Below are positions 26,321-34,919 of a DNA stretch of 64,000 nt, one piece after another. The position numbers and the translations under genes are program-made. Position 1 is the first letter of the stretch. Each line of letters begins with the position of its first letter. The stretch is from an uncultured Aquimarina sp. (GTDB lineage Bacteria > Bacteroidota > Bacteroidia > Flavobacteriales > Flavobacteriaceae): the NCBI GenBank assembly GCA_947496705.1, contig CANMDW010000002.1, positions 434,001-498,000 on the forward strand, read 5' to 3'. The notes beneath the pieces were generated by a model. That model did no database searches. It worked only from the letters and a program-made list of their open reading frames with translations, and had not been told where the DNA came from.

Positions 26321-26580
26321 GTTTTACCAGTGTGGTAAAACGTATTTTGAGCTCCGAGAGCGTTTTACCAGTGTGGTAAAACGTATTTTGAGCTCCGAGA
26401 GCTTTTTACCAGTGTGGTAAAGTGTATTTTGAACTCCGAGAGCTTTTTACCAGTGTGGTAAAACGTATTTTGAGCTCCGAGAGCTTTTTACCAGTGTGGT
26501 AAAGTGTATTTTGAACTCCGAGAGCTTTTTACCAGTGTGGTAAAGTGTATTTTGAGCTCCGGGAGCGTTTTGCCAACAGG
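26321..26580. repeat. 41-bp tandem repeat array with hairpin in each unit
   Basis: Six head-to-tail 41-bp units (starts 26321, 26362, 26403, 26444, 26485, 26526) and a degraded seventh. Each carries the palindrome TTTACCAGTGTGGTAAA (stem TTTACC/GGTAAA, loop AGTGT) and a GAGCTC or GAACTC core. Two unit types exist: one with AAAACGTATTTTGAGCTC, one with AAAGTGTATTTTGAACTC; units 3-4 are followed by a near copy in 5-6. No spacer variation, so not a CRISPR array. It fills most of the 517-base gap between aroC and the symporter gene. Confidence 0.9.
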
Positions 26581-26719
26581 GTATTGTAGAAAGAAGACCA
26601 GCGAGATGAGTTTATTCTAAAAAACATACCTTTTACCGGGTATTTCCTAATTTTCAAACTGTTTTTTGTTTTTAATTTATATCTTCGGCACTGTTTGGCT
26701 TATAAATTAAAACATTCGC

Positions 26720-28054
26720 ATGAAAAAATTAGCACTGCATTGGAAAATCGTTATAGGAATGGTAGCCGGTATACTATTCGGCTTTTTTATGACATACCCT
26801 TCCTGGGGAAAAGGATTTACCAGTGATTGGATCGCACCTCTGGGTACGATCTTTGTAAATCTCTTGAAACTAATAGCTGTACCACTTATTCTCGCGTCGT
26901 TAATCAAAGGTATTTCTGATCTAAAAGATATTTCAAAATTTAAAACTATAGGAGGAAGAACTATCGTAATTTATATCATTACTACCGTTATCGCCATCAC
27001 TATCGGCTTGTTGTTGGTAAATGTTACCAAGCCAGGTGATGGTATTACAACCGAAACGATAGATAAACTCACCTCAGAATACGCCGGTAGCACAAAAATA
27101 TCAGAGCGTATTGCCGAAGCAAGCAGGCAAAAAGAAAGTGGACCTTTACAATTTGTAGTGGATATGGTACCGCAAAATGCAATAGCGGCGATGAGTAATA
27201 ATAAACTGATGTTGCAGGTAATATTTTTTTCAATTTTTCTTGGTATCAGTATGCTATTGATAAAGCCTTCACAATCTGAGCCCTTAAAAAAATTCTTTGA
27301 TAGCCTGAATGAAGTCGTCCTGAAAATGGTCGATTTAATCATGCTCACTGCACCTTATGCCGTTTTTGCATTATTAGCCAATGTAGTGGTCACTTCTGAT
27401 GATCCGGACATCTTACTGGCATTGTTAAAATACGCCGGGGTTGTATTTTTTGGATTGGCATTGATGATTGTATTCTATTGTATTTTGGTTGCTGTTATCA
27501 CCAAAAAATCTCCGTTCTGGTTTTTAAAAGAAATCAGCCCGGCACAGCTGCTTGCTTTTTCTACAAGTTCGAGTGCAGCCACGCTTCCGGTTACTATGGA
27601 AAGAGTAGAAGAACATATTGGTGTAGATAAAGAGGTATCCAGTTTTGTATTACCGGTTGGAGCTACTATAAATATGGATGGTACCAGTTTGTATCAAGCG
27701 GTCGCTTCGGTATTTATCATGCAGGTACTTTGGCCCGAAGGATTAACTTTTACCAACCAAATTACTATTGTACTCACGGCACTGTTGGCGTCTATCGGTT
27801 CTGCAGCAGTTCCCGGGGCAGGCATGGTGATGTTGGTGATCGTTTTGGAAGCGATAGGCTTCCCTTCAGATAAATTACCTATTGGGTTAGCATTGATTTT
27901 TGCCGTAGATAGACCCCTCGATATGATGCGAACTGTGATCAATGTAACCGGAGATGCTACCGTTTCTATGATCGTAGCAAAATCGGTTGGAAAATTAGGA
28001 GCGCCTAAAGTAAAAGAATGGGATGATCATTATGCAGGAAAGATAAACAACTAG
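26720..28054 (+). CDS. Dicarboxylate/amino acid:cation symporter (DAACS family)
   Basis: Inner-membrane symporter for aspartate, glutamate or C4-dicarboxylates, 444 residues. Family motifs are all present: serine-rich hairpin FSTSSSAATLPVTM (near 274-287), PVGATINMDGTSLYQA (near 312-327), GAAVPGAGMVML (near 357-368), and the substrate/cation site DRPLDMMRTVINVTGD (near 395-410). A TATCTTCG sequence at 26680 is a weak -7 candidate. Its stop codon directly abuts that of the LysR gene on the other strand, with no base between them. Confidence 0.93.
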   Translation: MKKLALHWKIVIGMVAGILFGFFMTYPSWGKGFTSDWIAPLGTIFVNLLKLIAVPLILASLIKGISDLKDISKFKTIGGRTIVIYIITTVIAITIGLLLVNVTKPGDGITTETIDKLTSEYAGSTKISERIAEASRQKESGPLQFVVDMVPQNAIAAMSNNKLMLQVIFFSIFLGISMLLIKPSQSEPLKKFFDSLNEVVLKMVDLIMLTAPYAVFALLANVVVTSDDPDILLALLKYAGVVFFGLALMIVFYCILVAVITKKSPFWFLKEISPAQLLAFSTSSSAATLPVTMERVEEHIGVDKEVSSFVLPVGATINMDGTSLYQAVASVFIMQVLWPEGLTFTNQITIVLTALLASIGSAAVPGAGMVMLVIVLEAIGFPSDKLPIGLALIFAVDRPLDMMRTVINVTGDATVSMIVAKSVGKLGAPKVKEWDDHYAGKINN

Positions 28055-28936
28055 TTAGTTTTCTTTCCAATTTTTTAGTAATTCGAACAGAGTTGGATAT
28101 TCCGGCTCGCGTTCGGGATTCCATATCATGGTAAGTTTTGCTTTTTGTTTGATATTCTTTAATTCGATACTCTTTATAGGAAATTCATGTCCATATAAGG
28201 AAGAAATAGGTTCCAGAGATATGCCCAGTCCTGCTTCTACTAGCCTAAAACTTGTACTGGCAGAATCTGTTTCATGAACAACTTTGGGTGTAAAACCAGC
28301 ATCTACGCAAATAGATTCGAGGATATGCACATAATTTGGCCCATCAGATACCGTTGGGAAAATGAATTCTTCTTTTGCAAAAACAGAGAAATCTTTGTAA
28401 TTATCTTTATGCACAGGATGTTCTTGAGGTAATAAGATCACAAAATTATCGATATGTAGTACTTTGCTGTTTAAGTTTAAAGGAACCATAGGATTGGTAG
28501 CAAAACCGATATCCAATTCATTTTGTTGCAAAGCCAGATATTGATCACGATTATTCATCTCACGCAGAATCGTTTTTATCCCGGGGATTTCTTCTTTTAC
28601 TGTTTTTAGGATATCCGGTAAGATGGTTTGCATGACCGAATGTGTAAATCCGATGCTTATTTCGCCAGCCTGTCCATTATGAATATGAGCAGCTCTTTTT
28701 GCCATCCGCTCTGCCATGGTTACCAATTTGCCAGCTTCTTTTACAAAATATGCTCCCGCCGGAGTAAGCTTTACATTTCGTTTATCTCTTTTGAACAAAA
28801 TAGCGCCTATTTCCTCTTCGATTTGTTTGATCTGCCTGCTTAATGCCGGTTGAACGATATTTAATTCGGCGGCGGCGCGAGTAAAATTTAATTTTTCGGC
28901 CAGCATCAGCACATTCTTAACCTGATAGATATTCAT
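28055..28936 (-). CDS. LysR-family transcriptional regulator
   Basis: 293 residues. N-terminal winged helix-turn-helix (residues 1-60): FTRAAAELNIVQPALSRQIKQIEEEIG is the classical LysR recognition region. The C-terminal periplasmic-binding-like effector domain spans about 90-290 (EISIGFTHSVMQTILPDILK). The inducer is unknown. It is divergent from the PLP decarboxylase and tail-to-tail with the symporter, so both are candidate targets; the shared 221-bp region contains the palindrome CTTGATCAAG. Confidence 0.93.
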   Translation of the reverse strand: MNIYQVKNVLMLAEKLNFTRAAAELNIVQPALSRQIKQIEEEIGAILFKRDKRNVKLTPAGAYFVKEAGKLVTMAERMAKRAAHIHNGQAGEISIGFTHSVMQTILPDILKTVKEEIPGIKTILREMNNRDQYLALQQNELDIGFATNPMVPLNLNSKVLHIDNFVILLPQEHPVHKDNYKDFSVFAKEEFIFPTVSDGPNYVHILESICVDAGFTPKVVHETDSASTSFRLVEAGLGISLEPISSLYGHEFPIKSIELKNIKQKAKLTMIWNPEREPEYPTLFELLKNWKEN

Positions 28937-28961
28937 TAATACATTTTTGTTATTAATCTAT

Positions 28962-28969
28962 CAAAATTA
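28962..28969 (-). promoter_or_regulatory. Promoter -7 element for lysR gene
   Basis: Minus-strand TAATTTTG matches TAnnTTTG, 25 bases before the regulator's start codon. Confidence 0.5.
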
Positions 28970-28997
28970 AGTATTTTTTATTATAAATAATGATTCC

Positions 28998-29005
28998 TAA
29001 TTTTG
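28998..29005 (+). promoter_or_regulatory. Promoter -7 element facing the decarboxylase
   Basis: TAATTTTG matches TAnnTTTG. A terminator-like hairpin lies about 70 bases downstream (29075-29100), ahead of the decarboxylase start at 29158. Confidence 0.4.
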
Positions 29006-29058
29006 ACTTGTTTACATGTTTATTTAAATGATTGTTAATCCATCGTACTTTGGAGATT

Positions 29059-29068
29059 CTTGATCAAG
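29059..29068. promoter_or_regulatory. Palindrome CTTGATCAAG, possible LysR operator
   Basis: A perfect 10-bp palindrome with partial extension on both sides, between the divergent lysR and decarboxylase genes. The TTGA/TCAA core is compatible with a LysR-type site; assignment is an inference. Confidence 0.3.
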
Positions 29069-29074
29069 ATTCAT

Positions 29075-29100
29075 AAGCCTGCCCTCCCGGCAGGCTTTTT
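29075..29100 (+). terminator. Intrinsic terminator-like hairpin upstream of decarboxylase
   Basis: Stem AAGCCTGCC/GGCAGGCTT with a short loop and a following T-run. It is on the decarboxylase strand and upstream of its start, so it would stop transcription from 28998 or act as an attenuator. Confidence 0.6.
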
Positions 29101-29157
29101 GAAACGTCGGTTTTTTTTAGAGGCATTAAGTACACGGTACATTTTTAATTTAATTTT

Positions 29158-30609
29158 ATGCAGATGCAACATATAACCCATACCACAGATATATTAGAAA
29201 AAGCCTATGACCCTTCAGATTTTAGAAAGGTAGGGCATCAGCTAGTTGACATGATTGCTGATCACCTGGAGAATGTTCAATCAAAAAAAAATCATCCTGT
29301 ATTACTATACCAGGATCCTGAAGATGAGTTGGCCTATTGGCAAAAAGATTTTGCTTCAGATTCTGATATATTGGAGGTTTTTAGAAATATCCTGGGGCAT
29401 TCAATTAGTGTACATCATCCGCGATATATTGGGCATCAGGTAGCGGTGCCAGCACTTGTTGCAAGTCTTTCGGGTCTTGTTTCAGATATGCTTAATAACG
29501 GGACGGGAGTATATGAAATGGGAATGGCGGCCAATGCCATAGAAAAGATTGTAACCGATCTTTTGGCAAAAAAAATCGGGTATACTTCAGAAGCTTCGGG
29601 TTTTCTTACCTCTGGTGGTACTCTGGCAAATCTTACTGCTTTGCTGGCAGCTCGCAAAGCTAAAGCTCCTTCTGCTGTTTGGGAACTGGGCCATCAGGAA
29701 AAACTGGCCATTATGGTTTCTGAAGAGGCGCATTATTGCATAGACAGAGCAGCAAGGATTCTTGGCTTTGGTAGTGAGGGTATTATTAAAGTACCGGTAG
29801 ACGATCATTTTAAGATCAACACAGGTTTGTTGGGCGAGCGTCTTGATAAGGCAAATTCTGAGGGATTTCATGTAATCGCCCTTATTGGATGCTCCTGTTC
29901 AACTGCTACGGGGTCTTATGATGATCTGGATGTATTGGCAGATTTTGCAGACAAACATGACCTTTGGTTTCATGTAGATGGTGCACATGGCGGAGCAGTG
30001 GTATTTTCAGAACAGCATAAACATTTGGTAAAGGGGATATCAAGAGCAGATTCTGTGGTGGTAGATTTTCATAAAATGTTGATGACCCCCGCTCTTAATA
30101 CAGGATTGGTCTTCAAGAAAGCAGAGAATGCCTACAAAACCTTTGAACAGCAAGCCCAATACCTTTGGGATGCACAGCATACCAGAGAATGGTTTAATTC
30201 GGGAAAACGCACTTTTGAATGTACCAAATTCATGATGGCTATAAAGGTTTATGCGATTCTAAAAACATATGGAGAAGAAATATTCGAGCAAAATGTTGAC
30301 AAATTGTATAAACTGGCGATGGTTTTTGCCAGAAAGATCGAGGCACACCCTAATTTTGAACTGGCGATACATCCACAGTCAAATATTATCAACTTTAGAT
30401 ACATCCATACTGAAGAAAAAGACCTTAATACATTGAATGCCGAGATACGACAGGCATTGATCTTGTCTGGAAAATTCTATATCGTTCAGACCAGGATAGG
30501 CGGGAAGCTGTACCTGCGAACAACCATTATGAATCCATTGACACAAGAAGCTGATCTTTTGGGGCTATTGGATGAAATAGAGCGTATTGTTGATGTATTG
30601 GGCTTATAA
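29158..30609 (+). CDS. Pyridoxal-dependent (group II) decarboxylase
   Basis: PLP enzyme of the aspartate/glutamate/aromatic amino-acid decarboxylase superfamily, 483 residues. FLTSGGTLANLTALLAARKA is at about 142-161, HVDGAHGGAVVFSEQH near 271-286 holds the PLP aspartate, and the Schiff-base lysine lies in VVDFHKMLMTP near 300-310. The substrate cannot be fixed from sequence; diaminobutyrate- or aspartate-type activity is plausible. The nearby DAACS symporter and the divergent LysR hint at acidic amino-acid metabolism (inference). The ATG at 29158 precedes a second ATG two codons later. Confidence 0.88.
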   Translation: MQMQHITHTTDILEKAYDPSDFRKVGHQLVDMIADHLENVQSKKNHPVLLYQDPEDELAYWQKDFASDSDILEVFRNILGHSISVHHPRYIGHQVAVPALVASLSGLVSDMLNNGTGVYEMGMAANAIEKIVTDLLAKKIGYTSEASGFLTSGGTLANLTALLAARKAKAPSAVWELGHQEKLAIMVSEEAHYCIDRAARILGFGSEGIIKVPVDDHFKINTGLLGERLDKANSEGFHVIALIGCSCSTATGSYDDLDVLADFADKHDLWFHVDGAHGGAVVFSEQHKHLVKGISRADSVVVDFHKMLMTPALNTGLVFKKAENAYKTFEQQAQYLWDAQHTREWFNSGKRTFECTKFMMAIKVYAILKTYGEEIFEQNVDKLYKLAMVFARKIEAHPNFELAIHPQSNIINFRYIHTEEKDLNTLNAEIRQALILSGKFYIVQTRIGGKLYLRTTIMNPLTQEADLLGLLDEIERIVDVLGL

Positions 30610-30800
30610 TTTTCTTTACCATAACGGGTTCATTCAATAGAATTCTCCGTATCCTGCCGATCCAGGTAGGCTGCAGTTTATAAAAAACTGAATATCAGTG
30701 AATTTTACATCGAAACTCACGTTGTTTTAACTTTTTATTCACGCAACGAACACTAAAAGTACTTCATCTATAGTTATATAAACGTTAACCAAAACTAGTT

Positions 30801-31208
30801 ATGATGAAGTACTTTATCTGTATATTACTTTTTTTTACCATCATAGGTTGCAGTGGAGATGATGACACCACTGATCCAAACATGAATTCATCGGGCCTGA
30901 ATGGCAAATGGAGCCTTGTACAGGTCACCGGAGGATTTGTTGGTGTTGATGATAGCTTCGAAAACGGGGTCATTGTTTGGGACTTTAACGAGGCTGCCAA
31001 ACGTGTACAAGTCACCAATAATAACACAAAAGATGTTATCTACGATGTATTGCCTTCGGGTACATATGATTACACTGTTGATGGTGTTCAAAGCAATCTG
31101 GAATTTGTGGTTGATAAGAAAAAAATGGGAAAATTTCAGCTTATCGATAATCAATTTACCGTCGAAGAGCAACTCAAAGATGGTTTTCGTGTCGTATTTA
31201 GGCGTTAG
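30801..31208 (+). CDS. Lipocalin-like lipoprotein
   Basis: A 135-residue lipoprotein with lipobox IIGC followed by an acidic stretch (SGDDDTTDP), the arrangement of surface-exposed lipoproteins in this phylum. The mature part starts LNGKWSLVQVTGGF, the common GxW opening of lipocalin-like domains, and consists of predicted beta strands ending FRVVFRR. No enzymatic role is visible. Convergent with the MuiA-like gene (stops overlap by four bases). Confidence 0.75.
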   Translation: MMKYFICILLFFTIIGCSGDDDTTDPNMNSSGLNGKWSLVQVTGGFVGVDDSFENGVIVWDFNEAAKRVQVTNNNTKDVIYDVLPSGTYDYTVDGVQSNLEFVVDKKKMGKFQLIDNQFTVEEQLKDGFRVVFRR

Positions 31209-33082
31209 AGATTAATATGTCTTCCTTTGGGATATTTAACCTGATACGAAAATTGTTTTTCTATCTTTTGGTTAGGCGAAAAAGCCAATTTCCATGTCAT
31301 GATACCGGTGTTATCATCATACTTTGAATCGGCGGTATTAATATCGTCAATTTTGATCTCTTTGTTTTGTGAAACGGGGATACGGTCTTCGAGTGTGATA
31401 AAAATTCTATGCTGTTTATTGTTTTTGATACTTATTGTATACCCGCGATTTACAATTCGATTACTTCCGGTAAAGGATTTGCTTTTAAGATTATTTGGCT
31501 GCTCTCTTTTTACTACGATATTTGGATCTGCACCTAGTGATATGGTGAGGCTATCTGTGGTTGCCAGAGGATCAATATTGGTTTTTCCGGCAAAACTTCC
31601 TTCAAAATAGATGTTTGCTTCTCCTGCCAATAGATTGAATTGTTCCCAGTTGCCCAATTTGGCAGTTAGAAATACATTTTCATTGAGTTCTGGAGCTACA
31701 TAATATGTGTAATCAGCTTTCATATCAAAATTATCAATTTCTATCACCGTAATATCTGCATTAGAGTTAATATTGTATTTCTTTTTGATCTTAAACCGGG
31801 CATTGGTGATGCCTTCTTCCTTGGTTTCGACAATCTGATTGTAATCTTCTTTTTCTTTTTTTCTTCCAACAGTAACACCTGCTGCTTTTCCTCTTAGTAG
31901 AGAAGGTGACTGATATCCTGTTACAATAACTTCATCCAGCCGATCAACATCTTGTTGTAATGTTACATTCATTTGAGATGAATAAATAGGAATAGACTCT
32001 GTAGAGAACCCTACATATGAAAAAGAGAGTTCTCGTCCTCCCTGGATATTCAAAGTGTATCTGCCATCAAAATCGGTAGTTGTACCATTAGAGGTTCCTT
32101 TTTCAATTACAGGTACTCCAGGAAGGGGTGCGCCTCCCTGTTCGCTTACAATTCCGGTTACTCTTCTTACGGTTGGATTGTATTTGTATCCATATTTTTT
32201 GGCAGGGTAGCTGTTTGTATGGTTACGATAAACAAAATTGAGGTATTTAGGATGTAGCGCTGGTTTAAGATTGTTGGTATTTGGATCTCCCGTGGATAAA
32301 GTGATTGCAACATTGTTCCAGTCTGTACCGGTTTGCTGATATACATTGGCTTTGTATACTATATTGAGTGGTGCTTCTGTACTTTGTGATTTGATATCGT
32401 ATAGTGGAAACCATCCGGCATTGGTTACATTATATCGTATTTCTAATACCAGATTAGTTGCTGTGGGAACATCAAGTTTTAGTTTGATCTCTCCCCGTTC
32501 TTCCCTGGTGTGATCACCAAGTTTATTCATTTCACTTTGGATATCCTGAATGTCTTGATGTATTTTGTCTTTTTTTAGAGAGATAGTATAAGTTTCATTT
32601 TGTATGGCTACAGATCGCTCCCGGTAATAGGTAGAAATCTCCTTGACTTTTTCTAAAGAAATTGGAGTGCTGTCACTCCCGACACGTTGATTATTATCTA
32701 TTACTTTCTTTTCCTGGCTAAGGCCCGAAAGAATGTTTTCCAATTCATTCTTCTTCAGTAATAGTGCTTCCAATTTATTTTTAAGTACTTCCAGCGCTTC
32801 AGATTTTTTTTTCCTTTCGAGATAATCGATATAAAAATTAATGGATAGGATAGAAGTATTCTTTAATCCTGAAATCTGAATACTATTCTCATCAATGTCA
32901 GGAGATAAGTTGTTCAACAAGATTTCGTTGGTACCAGGTTTTACATTTACAGAAGCCGTTCTTTTTATCTGTGCTCCGGTAAGATACACAGTTACTTCTT
33001 CTATGTTGGATGGTATTTTTTTTTCAGAATTGGCTGATACCAGGAATGAAAATAGCAGGAAAAGTAAAGTATAGGTTCTCAT
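31205..33082 (-). CDS. MuiA-family protein (DUF4140/DUF4139) with inserted carboxypeptidase-like domain
   Basis: 625 residues, secreted (signal ends near LVSANS). The N-terminal DUF4140 segment (IEEVTVYLTGAQIKRTASV) is followed by a coiled coil (about 90-190) and then DUF4139 beta domains (YNVTNAGWFPLYDI, QQTGTDWNNVAITLSTG). In the middle, about residues 310-375, is a CarboxypepD_reg-like module, VTGIVSEQGGAPLPGVPVIE with TTDFDGRYTLNI, followed by LDEVIVTGY, the typical lead-in to a SusC plug. Function unknown; the family is named from a mucoidy phenotype in another phylum. A TACATTCG promoter-like site is at 33124-33131 on its strand. Confidence 0.85.
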   Translation of the reverse strand: MRTYTLLFLLFSFLVSANSEKKIPSNIEEVTVYLTGAQIKRTASVNVKPGTNEILLNNLSPDIDENSIQISGLKNTSILSINFYIDYLERKKKSEALEVLKNKLEALLLKKNELENILSGLSQEKKVIDNNQRVGSDSTPISLEKVKEISTYYRERSVAIQNETYTISLKKDKIHQDIQDIQSEMNKLGDHTREERGEIKLKLDVPTATNLVLEIRYNVTNAGWFPLYDIKSQSTEAPLNIVYKANVYQQTGTDWNNVAITLSTGDPNTNNLKPALHPKYLNFVYRNHTNSYPAKKYGYKYNPTVRRVTGIVSEQGGAPLPGVPVIEKGTSNGTTTDFDGRYTLNIQGGRELSFSYVGFSTESIPIYSSQMNVTLQQDVDRLDEVIVTGYQSPSLLRGKAAGVTVGRKKEKEDYNQIVETKEEGITNARFKIKKKYNINSNADITVIEIDNFDMKADYTYYVAPELNENVFLTAKLGNWEQFNLLAGEANIYFEGSFAGKTNIDPLATTDSLTISLGADPNIVVKREQPNNLKSKSFTGSNRIVNRGYTISIKNNKQHRIFITLEDRIPVSQNKEIKIDDINTADSKYDDNTGIMTWKLAFSPNQKIEKQFSYQVKYPKGRHINL

Positions 33083-33233
33083 AGTAGTATAATTTTGTCT
33101 AAGAATAGGTATTTGTTACTATGCGAATGTATTTAACATTCGTTTCCCAAAAAATCAAAATTGAGCAAACGCATATTCTGATTGAGTGAAAATGACTATT
33201 TTAAAGTTAAATAACTAAATAAGTATAAAAATG

Positions 33234-33249
33234 AGGGGGAAATACCCCT
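33234..33249. promoter_or_regulatory. AGGGG/CCCCT palindrome upstream of a small gene
   Basis: AGGGGGAAATACCCCT is an inverted repeat in AT-rich DNA, about 47 bases upstream of the -7 element at 33296. The position suits an activator site; the factor is unknown. Confidence 0.3.
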
Positions 33250-33295
33250 ATGTATTTTTAGGTAAACTCCCCTTACGCCGTATCCTTCTTATCTA

Positions 33296-33303
33296 TACTT
33301 TTG
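33296..33303 (+). promoter_or_regulatory. Promoter -7 element for small membrane-associated protein
   Basis: TACTTTTG matches TAnnTTTG. Transcription would start near 33310, which excludes the in-frame ATG-less upstream starts and supports the ATG at 33340. Confidence 0.5.
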
Positions 33304-33339
33304 GTATATCACATTATCACAACTATTAAAACTCACATT

Positions 33340-33525
33340 ATGAAACGGCTTTTACTACCTATACTGCTTATTGCTTTTGCTGTTATATGTCTAAGTATTG
33401 TGCATATCGACAATGTAAATAAGTTGGACGCTCAATCTAATGAACTGAGAAAAAAACAGGATACAGGGCTTCAAGTAGAAAATCAAATCACAGATTCTTC
33501 GATAACAATACCGGAAACTAAATGA
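33340..33525 (+). CDS. Small hypothetical exported or membrane-anchored protein
   Basis: 61 residues: MKRLLLPILLIAFAVICLSI is one hydrophobic segment (signal anchor or signal peptide), followed by a short polar tail rich in Asn, Gln, Lys and Asp. No family recognised. An open frame extends to 33301, but the promoter at 33296-33303 makes the ATG at 33340 the likely start. Single gene between divergent and convergent neighbours. Confidence 0.55.
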   Translation: MKRLLLPILLIAFAVICLSIVHIDNVNKLDAQSNELRKKQDTGLQVENQITDSSITIPETK

Positions 33526-33547
33526 AGAGTACCAAATGATACCATTG

Positions 33548-33961
33548 CTATTGATCAATAAAAAGGGCCTTAAACTCTGGGGTTGGGATCATACAACTTT
33601 CTTTTTTGCCAAACCATTTATATCTGTTTTTGGCAATAATATCGTAGATCCAATCTCTAAGGAATTTAGGTAAAATAAGACAAACAGAAAGTAACGGATA
33701 CATACCCGACAGCTGTTTTGCAATGTGCAAGGCAGCTGTTGATTTATGATAATATGCTACCTTGGGATCTATCAGCAAAATAGAATCTATTTTGGATAGA
33801 TCAATGTTTCTTTCTTCTATTAGTTTTTGCCCAATTTTACTTTGCAGCGGGGCATAGCGAAAGACATCTTTCTTATCTCTCTTAATCACGAAATTAATGG
33901 CACCATTGCACAGGTTACAAATTCCGTCAAACAATATGATTTTTTTCCCTTCCTCAATCAT
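33548..33961 (-). CDS. DCC-family thiol-disulfide oxidoreductase-like protein (DUF393)
   Basis: 137 residues. The family motif DGxCNLC appears as FDGICNLCNGAINFVIKRD at residues 10-28, a CxxC in a thioredoxin-like fold; the rest (FRYAPLQSKIGQKL, DWIYDIIAKNRYKWFG) matches DUF393. The biochemical role is not established. A TATCTTTG -7 element sits only four bases before the ATG, so the transcript is probably leaderless. Confidence 0.88.
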   Translation of the reverse strand: MIEEGKKIILFDGICNLCNGAINFVIKRDKKDVFRYAPLQSKIGQKLIEERNIDLSKIDSILLIDPKVAYYHKSTAALHIAKQLSGMYPLLSVCLILPKFLRDWIYDIIAKNRYKWFGKKESCMIPTPEFKALFIDQ

Positions 33962-33965
33962 ACTG

Positions 33966-33973
33966 CAAAGATA
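33966..33973 (-). promoter_or_regulatory. Promoter -7 element for DCC-family gene
   Basis: Minus-strand TATCTTTG matches TAnnTTTG, separated from the ATG by CAGT only. Confidence 0.5.
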
Positions 33974-34019
33974 CGATGAATAATTACTTTTAAATTTCGG
34001 TTTATAAATTCATTAAGAA

Positions 34020-34835
34020 TTATTTTACAGTTACAGAATTAATAACTTCTTGCGTAGTAATTTGAAGGTTTTTAGGAAGTTTATTATCCTTTGGTAAAAC
34101 GGCAAGGTAACGGTCATTATTTGAATCGTATACCTGCTTAAAAACAGGATCATCAAGTTCTAATATGTCACAGATCTCTTTAATTAAATCCAAATGATAG
34201 ATAAGATCTATGCTTCCTAAATGGTATACCCCTTTTTTGCTGCGATTTATGATATAATGTAGCTGTTGCGTAAGCTTTGAAATGGAAGTTGCATTAATAA
34301 TCACATTTGGAAAAACTTCTATCGAAGCTTTAAGATCATGAAGTGTTTTAATTTCCTGAACTCTGGGGGTGGTTGCTCCAAATACCATAGGAACCCGGGC
34401 GATTACATATTTGTTTGTAGGAAGCCGCATCAGCGCATTTTCTATTTTGATTTTAAGCCTGCCAAAAATACTATCACTTAATGTTTTATCATATTCATAA
34501 GAAGGGTAGTTACTGAAAGAATCAAATACATTGGCACTCGAAATAAAAATAAGCCGGCATCTGTGTTTTTGAATCCAATTGATGATACGCTGGTGTGCAT
34601 CTAATTGCGCATTAAAATTACCGCGAAGAGCAGAAATAATAATGGTAGGTTTCAGGTTATCAAGTAAAATGGAAATGTCTTCCAATTCCATATCATACTG
34701 AAAGAATTTTTGATTTTTTTCAAAGAATGCATTATCTGTGCGATATGTACCATAGGTGTCAAAATAAGAATTGAACTCTTTATATAGAGCATTTCCTATA
34801 AAACCACTGGCCCCTATGATCAAAATTCTTTTCAA
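34020..34835 (-). CDS. NAD(P)-dependent epimerase/reductase (RmlD/SDR-like)
   Basis: Extended short-chain dehydrogenase-like protein, 271 residues. The nucleotide-binding GASGFIG is at residues 8-14, an FISSANVFD strand with the catalytic-type serine near 100, and YEYDKTLSD contains the tyrosine and lysine near 120-126 though spaced as YxxDK instead of the standard YxxxK. The sugar-nucleotide or other substrate is unknown. The start is TTG at 34835, required for the full Rossmann motif. Downstream of gcvT on the same strand, 84 bases apart. Confidence 0.75.
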   Translation of the reverse strand: MKRILIIGASGFIGNALYKEFNSYFDTYGTYRTDNAFFEKNQKFFQYDMELEDISILLDNLKPTIIISALRGNFNAQLDAHQRIINWIQKHRCRLIFISSANVFDSFSNYPSYEYDKTLSDSIFGRLKIKIENALMRLPTNKYVIARVPMVFGATTPRVQEIKTLHDLKASIEVFPNVIINATSISKLTQQLHYIINRSKKGVYHLGSIDLIYHLDLIKEICDILELDDPVFKQVYDSNNDRYLAVLPKDNKLPKNLQITTQEVINSVTVK

Positions 34836-34919
34836 GAGTATCTTTATATAAAAAAATTAAGTTTCAAACATTACTAATGTAACCATGAAACTTAATTATA
34901 CTATTTTTTATTGTTAAAA

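Noticed and set aside
26321..26580. Tandem array considered as CRISPR
   Set aside because: The 41-bp units are contiguous with no variable spacers and no cas genes nearby.
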